DNA of 64,000 bases from Mycobacterium kubicae (GCF_015689175.1 NZ_CP065047.1:5890001-5954000), one strand, 5' to 3'; counted from the first letter of the stretch, positions 10,331 through 19,046 are shown. Notes: a model not told the origin generated them from the sequence alone. A program made the numbers and translations.

Positions 10331-10783
10331 ATGTCCGCCGTATCCGAAGCCCGGCCGCCGCGTTACCTCAAGCCGATGAACAAGGTGATGATGGCCGTGC
10401 AGAAGCTGGGTATCCCGACCGGTCCGGCGATGGTGCTCACCGTGCCGGGCCGCAAGTCCGGCCGACTCCGCAGTACCCCGATGACACCGTTCACCTACGA
10501 CGACGGTCTGTATGTCGTCGCCGGGTATCCCGGCGCCGATTGGGCGGCGAACGCGCGGGCCGCCGGGGTTGGCACGCTGTCGCGCGGGCGGCGGTCGAAG
10601 CGGGTCCGCATCGTGGAGTTGACCGCCGCCCAAGCCAGGCCGGTGTTGCGGGTGTTTCCCGTCAAGGTGCCCGTCGGCGTGGCATTCGCCAAACGCTCGG
10701 GCATGGTCCGTCACGGCAGCCCCGACGAGTTCGAGGCGCTGGCCGGTCAACTCGCGGTGTTCCGGTTCGACCCGGTCGACTGA
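10331..10783 (+). CDS. F420-type nitroreductase/deazaflavin-dependent family protein (Ddn-like)
   Basis: This 150-residue protein has the compact split-barrel fold signature of the Ddn/DUF385 family of F420H2-dependent quinone reductases. The core motif VLTVPGRKSGRLRSTPM (about residues 36-52) corresponds to the phosphate-binding TTTGRKSG segment of Ddn. A segment near residues 61-73 (YVVAGYPGADWAA) precedes the conserved tryptophan-asparagine region. Family members reduce quinones or nitro compounds using F420H2, often at the membrane. It follows the NmrA-type gene after 9 bases with GAGGAG before its ATG, so the two form an operon. A strong hairpin follows the stop codon. A role in protection against electrophilic or oxidative stress is inferred. 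Confidence 0.85.
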   Translation: MSAVSEARPPRYLKPMNKVMMAVQKLGIPTGPAMVLTVPGRKSGRLRSTPMTPFTYDDGLYVVAGYPGADWAANARAAGVGTLSRGRRSKRVRIVELTAAQARPVLRVFPVKVPVGVAFAKRSGMVRHGSPDEFEALAGQLAVFRFDPVD

Positions 10784-10786
10784 CTG

Positions 10787-10823
10787 CACCCAACCGCAGA
10801 CCCCTCGACGCGACGGTTGGGTG
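10787..10823 (+). terminator. Hairpin terminator after the nitroreductase gene
   Basis: CACCCAACCG (10787-10796) and CGGTTGGGTG (10814-10823) are perfectly complementary 10-base arms around a 17-base loop. They begin 4 bases after the stop codon. No clear U-tract follows. The position between convergent genes supports a terminator. Confidence 0.65.
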
Positions 10824-10867
10824 TGGCATCCGCAGACGCCTCGTCAGATGCGAGTTACCTTACCGCT

Positions 10868-10885
10868 GGTTGGCGCCCACCAACC
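10868..10885 (-). terminator. Putative hairpin terminator downstream of whiB6
   Basis: GGTTGG (10868-10873) and CCAACC (10880-10885) form a 6-bp stem with a 6-base loop. A further GC pair lies on each side after a single bulged base. The hairpin is about 35 bases past the whiB6 stop on the minus strand and faces the terminator of the convergent operon. The call rests on position and symmetry only. Confidence 0.45.
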
Positions 10886-10920
10886 GCACCAAATAGTTGC
10901 CGCTTCGCCCGTTGCAGAGG

Positions 10921-11211
10921 TTATGCCGACTTGGCGGACACCCGGTTGGCGCGCACCGGGAAACCGTTGCGCTCAGCGAGGGACCGCAGCTGACCCAGTG
11001 CGTGCGCCCGGGCCCGGCCCGAGTCCGGAATGACGACGCCGGCCCAGAGCCCTTCGGCGTTCGAAGACTCGACGGCGTCGCGGGCGCACATCCACCGGCG
11101 CGGGCAAGCGCGGCACAGCGTCTTGGCCTCGGCGTCCGGAGTGGTCGTCCAACGGTCGGGGTCCTGGGTGCACACGCCAAGCGGGACCTCGTACAAAGCT
11201 GTTGCAGTCAT
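10921..11211 (-). CDS. whiB6: WhiB-family iron-sulfur regulator WhiB6
   Basis: WhiB6 is a small [4Fe-4S] transcription regulator that controls ESX-1 gene expression in response to redox and nitric oxide. The 96-residue protein has the four cluster cysteines at 14, 33, 36 and 42 (C-x18-C-x2-C-x5-C, within LCRACPRRWMCARD) and the WhiB turn motif GLWAGVV. A basic C-terminus (RSLAERNGFPVRANR) would contact DNA. I place the start at ATG 11211 because AGGAGG lies about 8 bases upstream; the M. tuberculosis gene is annotated, as I recall, about 20 codons longer. The gene points away from the ESX-1 cluster, and the divergent gene is the Rv3863 type. Control by PhoP is known in M. tuberculosis but not visible here. 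Confidence 0.95.
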   Translation of the reverse strand: MTATALYEVPLGVCTQDPDRWTTTPDAEAKTLCRACPRRWMCARDAVESSNAEGLWAGVVIPDSGRARAHALGQLRSLAERNGFPVRANRVSAKSA

Positions 11212-11232
11212 TTCTACGTTCCTCCTGGAAGC

Positions 11233-11319
11233 GTTGCAGTTCAGTCCCCTCTGCCGTCAGAGCGTATAGCACTAACCGTTGCAGTGCAACAGTTCGAGGC
11301 GAAGTTGTGGCGTTGCAGT
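11233..11319. promoter_or_regulatory. GTTGCAGT repeat cluster upstream of whiB6
   Basis: The 9-mer CGTTGCAGT occurs three times in this 87-base stretch; its GTTGCAGT core sits at 11233-11240, 11278-11285 and 11312-11319. A fourth GTTGCAGT overlaps the first whiB6 codons (11201-11208). The middle copy extends into a palindrome GTTGCA-G-TGCAAC (11278-11290). Repeated and palindromic elements in a regulator's own upstream region suggest operator sites. The binding protein is unknown. Confidence 0.45.
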
Positions 11320-11580
11320 GCTACGGCTTAGCTAGACGGTCCGCGCTAATAGCACGTTACCTGCACGAATGTGCTGGCCACGAGTACTCGCTGCCGGTTG
11401 AATCTCGATCAAAGCGGCGGGTGCTACAGATTGGCGCCAAGAAACCGTTCCGCTTCGCGATACTTCGAGGTAAGCTAACCGTAGCGATAGCCAGGTTCGG
11501 TTGAGCGACGTTCGACTGGTGACGGCGGCTACCGTAGCTGCAAAGCGTAGCAAGGGCGCAACATCGGAAAGGGCGCAACG
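11320..11580. other. Rest of the whiB6/Rv3863-type divergent intergenic region
   Basis: Together with the repeat cluster, this forms a 369-base divergent spacer. It is lower in GC than the flanking genes and should hold the plus-strand promoter. The sequence GGAAAGGGCG just before GTG 11581 could act as a ribosome site. I see no small gene or clear hairpin. Confidence 0.4.
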
Positions 11581-12555
11581 GTGACGATGACGGGACGCGA
11601 GACGAGCGCCCTGTTGCCGGCCGTGCCCACCCGCGGTGTCGTGACCGTTCGCTCTGAGCAGCAGATCGTTGACCGCAGCCCCAGCGGTATGTTCGTCGGC
11701 GGCCCGCGCGAGAACATGGTGACCGGCCCGGTCGCCCTGCAGGACAAATCCATCGTCCGGTTCGACGATCCCACTGGAGGCGAAGCGTTGACCTTCGAAG
11801 TCGTCAGTCCGTCGAATCTGCCGGCCGAGGAATCGGACGAGCCGGACCCCGGGTTGGTGCGGGCCGGGGCGGCCGCCGCGGCTCGCCGTCGCGAACTCGA
11901 CATCAGCCAGCGCAGTTTGGCCGCCGACGGAATCATCAACGCCGGTGCGCTGATCGCTTTCGAGAAGGGGCGCAGTTGGCCGCGCGAACGCACCCGGGCC
12001 AAGCTGGAAGAGGTGCTGCAGTGGCCACCGGGCACCATCGCTCGGATCCGCCACGGTGAATCCGTGGCGGCCCCACCGGCCTCGGCGCCAACTCCCCCCG
12101 CCCCGCCAACACCGCCCGCTGACGGCCCGGCTTCGTTGATCGCACAGGCCGTCGCCGCGGCGGTCGACACCTGCAGCCTGGCCATCGCGGCGCTGCCGTC
12201 CCCGCAAGATCCGGAATTCACCGAGCGGGCGGCGCCAATCCTGGCCGATCTGCGTCAGCTGGAAGGCATCGCCGTGCAAGCGACGCGCATCTCCCGGATC
12301 ACCCCGGAATTGATCAAAGCGCTCAGTGCGGTGCGCCGCCATCACGACGAATTGATGACGCTCGGCGCAACGGCGCCGGGCGCCACGCTGGCGCAACGTC
12401 TATATGCCGCACGGCGACGGGCGAATCTTTCCACTGCCGAGACCGCCCAAGCGGCCGGAGTGGCCGAAGAGATGATCGTCCGCGCCGAAGCTGAAGAAGT
12501 TTTGCCCAGCGAGGTCGCTGAGGCGATCGAATCGCTCATTATTCAAATCAATTGA
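11581..12555 (+). CDS. Rv3863-type protein with two helix-turn-helix-like segments
   Basis: This 324-residue alanine-rich protein matches M. tuberculosis Rv3863, annotated as hypothetical. Residues about 25-85 (SGMFVGG...KSIVRFDD) loosely recall an FHA-like beta fold. Residues about 100-155 (AARRRELDISQRSLAADG) read like an XRE-type helix-turn-helix. A second, similar segment lies near the C-terminus (LYAARRRANLSTAETAQAAG). Between them is a Pro/Ala linker and a helical region (AAPILADLRQLEGIAVQATR). The start is GTG 11581 after a GGAAAGGG site; the orthologue is longer at its N-terminus, which is poorly conserved. Its place between whiB6 and espE suggests a regulator of ESX-1, but that is inference. 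Confidence 0.8.
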   Translation: MTMTGRETSALLPAVPTRGVVTVRSEQQIVDRSPSGMFVGGPRENMVTGPVALQDKSIVRFDDPTGGEALTFEVVSPSNLPAEESDEPDPGLVRAGAAAAARRRELDISQRSLAADGIINAGALIAFEKGRSWPRERTRAKLEEVLQWPPGTIARIRHGESVAAPPASAPTPPAPPTPPADGPASLIAQAVAAAVDTCSLAIAALPSPQDPEFTERAAPILADLRQLEGIAVQATRISRITPELIKALSAVRRHHDELMTLGATAPGATLAQRLYAARRRANLSTAETAQAAGVAEEMIVRAEAEEVLPSEVAEAIESLIIQIN

Positions 12556-12802
12556 GGTTGGCCCGGGCGCCGTTATTCGAACGGATGCACCCGGGTCCAT
12601 ATCGCGGGGAACGGCCGAACCACGGCTCGGTGGCCCCGGAATTCTTGCGTGCGAGCCGCGCCGGCCTGTGCCCGAAATTGTTTCTCCCGCACGAAAATTG
12701 GTGCATCTACCCCGGTCGTCGCGCTGTTAAGCTCATCGTGCGATGCAAAAAGTGCACACGAAACAGACCGTGCACGCAACAGCGAGTGTGAGGATCACGT
12801 AA

Positions 12803-14059
12803 ATGGCGGGAAGCGATCTCTGCAAGACGACGAGTAACTTCATCTGGGGTCAGTTGCTGTTGCTCGGGGAGGGCTTTATCCCGGACAACGGTGACGTCTT
12901 CGCCGCCGGCTCATCGTTGTTCAAGCAAATCAGCGACAAGATGGGGCTGGCCATTCCGGGCACGAATTGGATTGGCCAAGCGGCAGACGCCTATTTGAAC
13001 CAGAACATCGCTCAGCAACTGCGCGCGCAGGTCATGGGTGACATCGACAACCTGACCGGCAATGTGATCTCGAATCAGGCCAGATACATTTCCAACACCC
13101 GTGACGTGCTGCGCGCGATGAAGAAGATGATCGACGGGGTGTACAAGGCCTGCAAGGTGCTCGAGAAGATTCCGCTGCTCGGCGACCTGTGGTCCTGGGA
13201 ATTGGCGCTGGTCATGTGCGGCATCGCGATGGCGACCGTCGGCGGTGCACTGCTCTACCTGACGATCATGACGCTGATGAACGTCACCAACCTCAAGGGC
13301 CTGTTCGGCAGGGTGCTCGAGATGTTCACGACCTTGCCGAAGTTCCCGGGCCTGCCCAACATTCCCCTGCCGGGCATCCCCGACATTCCCGGCCTGTGGC
13401 CGCCGCAGCTGCCTGACATTCCGATTCCGGGGCTGCCCGACATTCCCGGCCTGCCTGACTTCAAGTGGCCGCCGGAGGTCGGCGTCCCGGACTTCCCGCT
13501 GCCGATTCCAGGGCTGCCCGACTTCGAGTGGCCGTCCATCCCCGGCTTCCCCAACCTCAACCTGCCCGAACTCGGCGGGGTCATCCCCGGGTTCCCCAGC
13601 CTGCCGGGGATGCCCAGCATCCCGAATCTGTTCCCCGGCTTGCCGGGCCTCGGTGAGTTCATCCCGGGAGTCGGCAACTTGGGCAAGCTGCCCACCTGGA
13701 CCGAATTGGCCGCGTTGCCAGACTTTTTGGGCGGCTTCGCCGGTCTGCCCAGCCTGAGCTTCGGAGAGTTGCTCGGCTTCGCCCAACTGCCGAGCGTGGG
13801 CTCGCTGACCTCGACGATGGGCCAGCTGCAGCAGCTCGTCGCCGCGGGCGGCGGCCCCGGCCAGATGGGCAGCATGGCAGGTCAGCAAGCACAAATGATC
13901 TCCTCGCAAGCTCAGCAAGGCGGCCAGCAGGGCACGTTGGTGAGCGATGAGAAGAAAGACGACGAGGGCGCCGCCGCCGGATCGACCGACGGCGAGCGCG
14001 CACCCATCGACGCCGGGACACCTGGCGGCCAACGGCGGCCGGAGGGGACTGTCCTTTAA
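12803..14059 (+). CDS. espE: ESX-1 secretion-associated protein EspE
   Basis: EspE is a cell-surface-associated ESX-1 substrate encoded at the start of the cluster. The protein (418 residues) begins with a helical region containing a WXG-like turn. A hydrophobic segment (WELALVMCGIAMATVGGALLYLTIMT) lies near residues 132-157. Residues about 170-310 are an unusual Pro/Gly array with recurring units such as IPGLPDIPGLPDF and LPDIPIPGLPD. The C-terminus is Gln/Ser-rich, then acidic (SDEKKDDEGAAAGSTDGE). The ATG at 12803 fits the orthologue. espF follows after 68 bases. In other mycobacteria EspE and EspF depend on each other, and EspF-type proteins carry the secretion signal. Confidence 0.93.
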   Translation: MAGSDLCKTTSNFIWGQLLLLGEGFIPDNGDVFAAGSSLFKQISDKMGLAIPGTNWIGQAADAYLNQNIAQQLRAQVMGDIDNLTGNVISNQARYISNTRDVLRAMKKMIDGVYKACKVLEKIPLLGDLWSWELALVMCGIAMATVGGALLYLTIMTLMNVTNLKGLFGRVLEMFTTLPKFPGLPNIPLPGIPDIPGLWPPQLPDIPIPGLPDIPGLPDFKWPPEVGVPDFPLPIPGLPDFEWPSIPGFPNLNLPELGGVIPGFPSLPGMPSIPNLFPGLPGLGEFIPGVGNLGKLPTWTELAALPDFLGGFAGLPSLSFGELLGFAQLPSVGSLTSTMGQLQQLVAAGGGPGQMGSMAGQQAQMISSQAQQGGQQGTLVSDEKKDDEGAAAGSTDGERAPIDAGTPGGQRRPEGTVL

Positions 14060-14127
14060 GCAGCGAAAGCCAAGCGAGCAAAGCCCATAGCGAGTAAAAC
14101 GTTAAACGAAGAGGAGGGTTTTACCCC

Positions 14128-14439
14128 ATGACAGGAGTACTGGGCGTCGTACCGTCATTCCTGAAGGTGCTGGCGGGCATCCAAACGGAAGTCTCCGGAA
14201 TGTTCCCGAAGGTGACCAGTGAAATCGGCGGCGTCAGCGCCCGGGTCGCCAGCACCCACGGTTCGTTCACATCGAACTTCAACGAAGCCCTGCAAGAGTT
14301 CGAGACGACGCATACCAGCACCGTTGCCGGACTACAGGCAGTCAACGGCGGGTTGGCCAACAACCTGGTCTCGGCCGCCAGCGCCTACCTGAACGCCGAC
14401 CAAGGTCTGGCCGGCATCATCGACAAGATCTTCGGCTGA
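14128..14439 (+). CDS. espF: ESX-1 secretion-associated protein EspF
   Basis: EspF is a 103-residue, EspC-like secreted protein that pairs with EspE, as EspC pairs with EspA. The sequence is almost entirely helical: two helices ([19 protein letters not shown] and [20 protein letters not shown]) and a C-terminal amphipathic segment ([19 protein letters not shown]) that would carry the secretion signal. ATG 14128 is preceded by GAGGAGGG at 10-15 bases. The gene ends one base before espG1, so the two are co-translated. The length equals that of the M. tuberculosis protein, as I recall. Confidence 0.93.
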   Translation: MTGVLGVVPSFLKVLAGIQTEVSGMFPKVTSEIGGVSARVASTHGSFTSNFNEALQEFETTHTSTVAGLQAVNGGLANNLVSAASAYLNADQGLAGIIDKIFG

Positions 14440-14440
14440 C

Positions 14441-15286
14441 ATGACCGGTCCGCTCGGTACTGCTCGTGCGGGCCTCGTCGACGATGTGGTCGGCGTCGAG
14501 GTGACCATCGACGGAATGCTGGTGATCGCCGACCGGCTACACCTGGTCGATTTCCCTGTGGCACTTGGGATTCGGCCCAACATCCCGCAAGAGGACCTGC
14601 GCGACATCGTGTGGGATCAGGTGCGGCGCGACCTCACCGAGCAAGGTGTGCTGGACCACCACGGCCAACCGCACCCCGCGGTGGCGTCGATGGTCGACAC
14701 GCTCAGCAGGGCCGACCGGACGTTGGAGGGTCGCTGGTGGCGCCGCGATCTGGGTGGTGCCATGGTGCGATTCGTGGTCTGCCGCAAGGGTGATACCCAC
14801 GTCGTGGCCGCGCGCGACGGCGACCTGCTGGTCCTGCAGCTGGTTGCTCCGCAGATCGGTCTGGCCGGCATGGTGACGACGGTTCTCGGGTCGGCCGATC
14901 CGGCACCCGTCGAACCGCTGACCGGCGTCGCCAGCGAACTGGCTGACTGCACCACCCCGGGTCAACTGACCCGGTACGGCATCGCACCTACCATGGCGCG
15001 CCTTTACACCGACATCGTGAGCAACCCCAGCAGCTGGGTGGAGATCGTGGCGAGCCAACGGCACCCCGGGGGCACCACGACGCACACCAAGGCCGCCGCG
15101 GGCGTTCTCGACTCAGCACACGGCAGGTTGGTGTCGCTGCCCCGCCAGGTCGGCGGCGAACTCTACGGAAGCTTCTTGCCTGGCACTCAACAGAATCTGC
15201 AGCGGGCCTTGGACAGTCTGGTCGAGCTGCTGCCGTCGGGATCCTGGTTGGATCCGGCCCTCGACCACGCCTCGGCGCGAGGCTGA
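14441..15286 (+). CDS. espG1: ESX-1 chaperone EspG1
   Basis: EspG1 is the cytosolic chaperone that binds the hydrophobic tip of ESX-1-specific PPE proteins and delivers PE-PPE pairs to the secretion machine. The protein is 281 residues, typical for the family. It has the EspG fold pattern: an N-terminal strand/helix (VGVEVTIDGMLVIADRLHL) and a central beta-rich part (MVRFVVCRKGDTHVVAARDG), then a helical C-terminus. The start ATG 14441 lies one base after the espF stop. In this genome the usual partner PE35 is missing from the cluster while PPE68 is kept (23289-24392), so EspG1 may serve other PE proteins. Confidence 0.93.
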   Translation: MTGPLGTARAGLVDDVVGVEVTIDGMLVIADRLHLVDFPVALGIRPNIPQEDLRDIVWDQVRRDLTEQGVLDHHGQPHPAVASMVDTLSRADRTLEGRWWRRDLGGAMVRFVVCRKGDTHVVAARDGDLLVLQLVAPQIGLAGMVTTVLGSADPAPVEPLTGVASELADCTTPGQLTRYGIAPTMARLYTDIVSNPSSWVEIVASQRHPGGTTTHTKAAAGVLDSAHGRLVSLPRQVGGELYGSFLPGTQQNLQRALDSLVELLPSGSWLDPALDHASARG

Positions 15287-15330
15287 CCCCGCAACTCTTG
15301 CCGCACCAAGTTGAAGAAAGGACCGCCATA

Positions 15331-15879
15331 GTGGACCTGCCCGGGAACAATTACGACACCGACGATCTCGGCGCGCTGGATTTCTCCGGCGGGGCCACCA
15401 CCCAGGAGTCGTCCCTCGACGCGCTGGATGGGTACGCGCCGGTCGGCGCCGACGACTCCGGAACCGAACTGGAAGCGCTACACGGGCTCACCGAGAAGGA
15501 CGAAGAGCCCGACTTCGAGCTGTTCACCGTCACCAACCCCCAGGGTTCGGTATCGGTGACGGCGCTCATGGGCGGCATCATTCAGCAGGTCACCGTGACA
15601 GACAAAGCATCGACCATGTCGGAATCGGGACTCGCCGAAGAGATCTTCGTGATCGCCGACCTGGCCCGGCAGAAGGCCCGCGCGGCCCAGCACACCCTGA
15701 TGCTCGAGACCATGCAGGAGGCCGCGGGCGAAGGCACCGAGGAAAGCGCCCTGTTGCGTGAGTTCGTCGGTATGACGCTCAATCTCCCCACTCCCGAAGA
15801 GGCGGCCGCAGCCGAAGCCGAAGTGTTCGCTAGTCGTTACGACGTTGATTACACGGCCCGCTACAACGGTGATCAATGA
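15331..15879 (+). CDS. espH: ESX-1 secretion-associated protein EspH
   Basis: EspH is a small acidic cytosolic protein (182 residues) that in M. marinum acts as a chaperone-like factor for EspE/EspF secretion. The first 60 residues are very acidic and disordered (NNYDTDDLGALDF, LTEKDEEPDFELF). A conserved beta/alpha domain follows (VTNPQGSVSVTALMGGIIQQ). The C-terminus contains LNLPTPEEAAAAEAEVFASR. The start is GTG 15331, with AAGAAAGGA about 8 bases upstream; a TTG at 15298 would extend the frame but lacks family support. The stop overlaps the eccA1 start by ATGA, so the genes are translationally coupled. Confidence 0.92.
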   Translation: MDLPGNNYDTDDLGALDFSGGATTQESSLDALDGYAPVGADDSGTELEALHGLTEKDEEPDFELFTVTNPQGSVSVTALMGGIIQQVTVTDKASTMSESGLAEEIFVIADLARQKARAAQHTLMLETMQEAAGEGTEESALLREFVGMTLNLPTPEEAAAAEAEVFASRYDVDYTARYNGDQ

Positions 15880-17597
15880 CTGATCGCCTGGCCGGCCTGT
15901 TCGAGAGTGCCGTCGGCATGCTGCCGTTGTCGGAGGCGCGGTCTCTGGACATGTTCACCGAGATCACCGATTACGACGAGTCGGCGTGTGACGCCTGGGT
16001 CGGCCGGATCCGGTGCGGTGACACCGATCGGGTGACGCTGTTTCGCGCCTGGTACTCGCGCCGCAACTTCGGGCAACTGTCCGGTTCGGTGCAGATCTCG
16101 ATGAGCACGCTCAACGCCCGGGTGCCCATCGGCGGCCTCTACGGCGACATCACCTACCCGGTCACCTCGCCGCTGGCGATCACCATGGGCTTCGCGGCTT
16201 CCGAAGCGGCGCAAGGCAACTACGCCGACGCGCTGGAAGCCATCGAGGCCGGCGCGCTCGGCGGCTCCGAGCATCTGGCGTCCTGGCTCAAAGCCGTGAT
16301 CTACGGGGCGGCGCAACGGTGGACCGAGGTCATCGACGAAGTCAAGGGCGCCGGGAAGTGGCCGGACAAATTCTTGACCGGCGCCGCGGGTGTGGCACAC
16401 GGGGTGGCCGCGGCCAACCTCGGCTTGTTCACCGAAGCCGAGCGCCGACTCACCGAAGCCAACGACTCCCCCGCCGGTGAAGCCTGCGCACGCGCCATCG
16501 CCTGGTATCTGGCCATGGCCCGGCGCAGCCAAGGCAACGAGGACGCCGCGGTCGCGTTGTTGGAGTGGTTGCAGACAACGCATCCCGGTCCGGAAGTGGC
16601 GGCGGCGCTCAAGGATCCGTCTTACCGGCTGAAGACCACGACCGCCGAACAGATCGCCTCTCGCTCGGATCCATGGGACCCGGGCAGCGTCGTGACGGAC
16701 AATTCCGGTCGCGAAAAACTGCTCGCCGAGGCGCAAGCCGAACTCGACCGGCAGATCGGGCTGAGCCGGGTCAAGAACCAGATCGAAAGATACCGGGCGG
16801 CAACGCTATTGGCCCGGGTGCGCGCCGCCAAGGGGATGAAGGTCGCGCAGCCCAGCAAGCACATGATCTTCACCGGGCCACCTGGCACCGGTAAGACAAC
16901 CATCGCGCGAGTGGTCGCGAACATCTTGGCCGGGCTGGGCGTGATCGCCGAACCCAAGCTCGTCGAGACTTCGCGGAAGGACTTCGTCGCCGAATACGAG
17001 GGGCAGTCGGCGGTCAAGACGGCGAAGACGATCGATCAGGCGATGGGCGGCGTGCTGTTCATCGACGAGGCCTACGCACTGGTGCAGGAACGCGACGGGC
17101 GCACCGACCCGTTCGGACAGGAGGCAATGGACACGCTGCTGGCGCGGATGGAAAACGACCGCGACCGGCTGGTGGTGATCATCGCCGGCTACAGCAATGA
17201 CATCGACCGGCTGCTGGAAACCAACGAGGGGCTGCGGTCCCGCTTCGCCACCCGCATCGAGTTCGACACCTACACCGCCGAGGAGCTACTCGAAATCGCG
17301 AGAGTGATTGCCGCAGGCAACGATTCGACGTTGAGTGCCGAAGCGGCCGACAAGTTCCTGGAAGCGGCCAAGATGCTGCACGACCGGACGGTGCGGGGCC
17401 GGGCAGCCCTGGACATCGCCGGAAACGGCCGCTACGCACGGCAACTGGTTGAGGCCGCCGAACAGTGCCGGGACATGCGGCTGGCCCAAGGTTTGGACAT
17501 CGAAGCTCTCGACGTAGAGCGACTGCAAGAGATCAACGGCGCAGACATGGCCGAGGCGATCGCCGCGGTGCATGCACACCTCAACATGAGAGAGTGA
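15876..17597 (+). CDS. eccA1: ESX-1 AAA+ ATPase EccA1
   Basis: EccA1 is a cytosolic CbxX/CfqX-family AAA+ ATPase. It interacts with EspG and substrates and supports ESX-1 secretion. The 573-residue protein has an N-terminal TPR-like helical domain (about 1-280) and a C-terminal AAA+ module. Walker A is FTGPPGTGKTTIARVV at about residues 332-347. Walker B is VLFIDEAYAL near 392. Sensor and arginine-finger regions follow (IIAGYSNDIDRLL, LRSRFATRIEF). Length equals the M. tuberculosis protein as I recall. The start ATG overlaps the espH stop; eccB1 begins 3 bases after the stop. No degeneration is seen. Confidence 0.96.
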   Translation: MTDRLAGLFESAVGMLPLSEARSLDMFTEITDYDESACDAWVGRIRCGDTDRVTLFRAWYSRRNFGQLSGSVQISMSTLNARVPIGGLYGDITYPVTSPLAITMGFAASEAAQGNYADALEAIEAGALGGSEHLASWLKAVIYGAAQRWTEVIDEVKGAGKWPDKFLTGAAGVAHGVAAANLGLFTEAERRLTEANDSPAGEACARAIAWYLAMARRSQGNEDAAVALLEWLQTTHPGPEVAAALKDPSYRLKTTTAEQIASRSDPWDPGSVVTDNSGREKLLAEAQAELDRQIGLSRVKNQIERYRAATLLARVRAAKGMKVAQPSKHMIFTGPPGTGKTTIARVVANILAGLGVIAEPKLVETSRKDFVAEYEGQSAVKTAKTIDQAMGGVLFIDEAYALVQERDGRTDPFGQEAMDTLLARMENDRDRLVVIIAGYSNDIDRLLETNEGLRSRFATRIEFDTYTAEELLEIARVIAAGNDSTLSAEAADKFLEAAKMLHDRTVRGRAALDIAGNGRYARQLVEAAEQCRDMRLAQGLDIEALDVERLQEINGADMAEAIAAVHAHLNMRE

Positions 17598-17600
17598 CAC

Positions 17601-19046
17601 ATGGGGCTTCGCCTGACCACCAAGGTTCAGGTTAGCGGCTGGCGCTTCCTGCTCCGCCGGGTCGAGCATGCGATCGTGCGGCGCGACACCCGCATGTTCG
17701 ACGATCCCCTGCAGTTCTACAGCCGCTCGGTGGGCCTCGGGATCATCATCGCGGTGTTGATCCTCGTCGGCGCCGGGCTGCTGGCCTACTTCAAGCCCCA
17801 GGGAAAGCTCGGTGGCACAAACCTTCTCACCGACCGCTCCACCAACCAGCTGTATGTGATCCTGTCCGGTCAGCTGCACCCGGTCTACAACCTGACCTCC
17901 GCGCGGCTGGCGCTGGGCAACCCGGACTCCCCCGCCGCCGTGAAGTCCTCGGAGCTGAGCAAGCTGCCGCTGGGTCAAACCATTGGCATACCCGGCGCCC
18001 CCTATGCGACACCGGTTTCCGGTGACAGCAATTCGACGTGGACGCTGTGTGACACCGTGGCCCGACCCAACACCGCCTCGGTGTCGGTGCAGACGTCGGT
18101 ACTGGCAATGCCGTTGCTGATCGATGCCTCGGTCGATCCGGTCGACGCGAACGAGGCGATGCTGGCCACCTACCAGGGCCAGACGTGGATCATCACCGCC
18201 AAAGGCCGCCACTCGATCGACCTCAACGACCGCGCCCTGACCTCGGCCATGGGCATACCGGTCACCGCGACGGCCGTCCCCATCTCCGAGGGCATGTTCA
18301 ATGCGCTGCCCGCCATGGGCGCCTGGGAACTGCCGCCGATACCCAATGCCGGACAACCCAACACCCTGGACTTGCCCGATGATCTGGTGATCGGGTCGGT
18401 GTTCCAGCTCCGGACGGTCAACGGACCGCGCTACTACGTGGTGTTGCCCGACGGCATCGCCCAAGTGAACGCCACCACCGCAGCCGCGTTGCGCGCCACG
18501 CAATCTCATGGCTTGGTCGAGCCCCCGGCCATCGTTCCGAGCCTGGCCGTTCGCATCCCGGAGCGGGTGTACCCCTCCCCGCTGCCCAGCGAACCGCTCA
18601 AGATCATGTCCCGGCCCGAGGAGCCCACGCTGTGCTGGATGTGGGAACGCGGTGCGGGTGACCAAGCGCCCAAGACAACGGTGCTCTCCGGCCGACACCT
18701 CCCGATCGCGCCGGCGTCCATGCACACCGGGATCAAGCAAATCAACGGCGCGGCAACGGTTTACCTCGACGGCGGCAAGTTCGTGCAGCTGCAGTCACCG
18801 GACCCCCGCTACGGGGAATCGATGTACTACATCGACCCGGAAGGGGTGCGTTATGGCGTGCCGAACGCCGATGCCGCCAAGGCGCTCGGCCTGGGTTCGC
18901 CCAAAACGGCGCCCTGGGAAGTCATTCGCCTCCTGGTCGATGGACCGGTGCTGTCCAAAGATGCCGCCTTGCTCGAGCACGAGACGTTACCCGCCGATCC
19001 CAATCCCCGAAAAGTTCCCGCTGGAACCCCCGGAGCGCCGCAATGA
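17601..19046 (+). CDS. eccB1: ESX-1 membrane component EccB1
   Basis: EccB1 is a single-pass membrane protein of the ESX-1 core complex with a large periplasmic domain. The 481-residue protein has a short cytosolic N-terminus rich in basic residues ([20 protein letters not shown]). One transmembrane helix lies at about residues 46-66 ([21 protein letters not shown]). The periplasmic part contains R1-R4-type repeats and a conserved cysteine pair (one in [12 protein letters not shown], one in TLCWMW). The stop overlaps the eccCa1 start by ATGA. This is the only eccB in the window; the ESX-2 locus has none. Confidence 0.96.
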   Translation: MGLRLTTKVQVSGWRFLLRRVEHAIVRRDTRMFDDPLQFYSRSVGLGIIIAVLILVGAGLLAYFKPQGKLGGTNLLTDRSTNQLYVILSGQLHPVYNLTSARLALGNPDSPAAVKSSELSKLPLGQTIGIPGAPYATPVSGDSNSTWTLCDTVARPNTASVSVQTSVLAMPLLIDASVDPVDANEAMLATYQGQTWIITAKGRHSIDLNDRALTSAMGIPVTATAVPISEGMFNALPAMGAWELPPIPNAGQPNTLDLPDDLVIGSVFQLRTVNGPRYYVVLPDGIAQVNATTAAALRATQSHGLVEPPAIVPSLAVRIPERVYPSPLPSEPLKIMSRPEEPTLCWMWERGAGDQAPKTTVLSGRHLPIAPASMHTGIKQINGAATVYLDGGKFVQLQSPDPRYGESMYYIDPEGVRYGVPNADAAKALGLGSPKTAPWEVIRLLVDGPVLSKDAALLEHETLPADPNPRKVPAGTPGAPQ

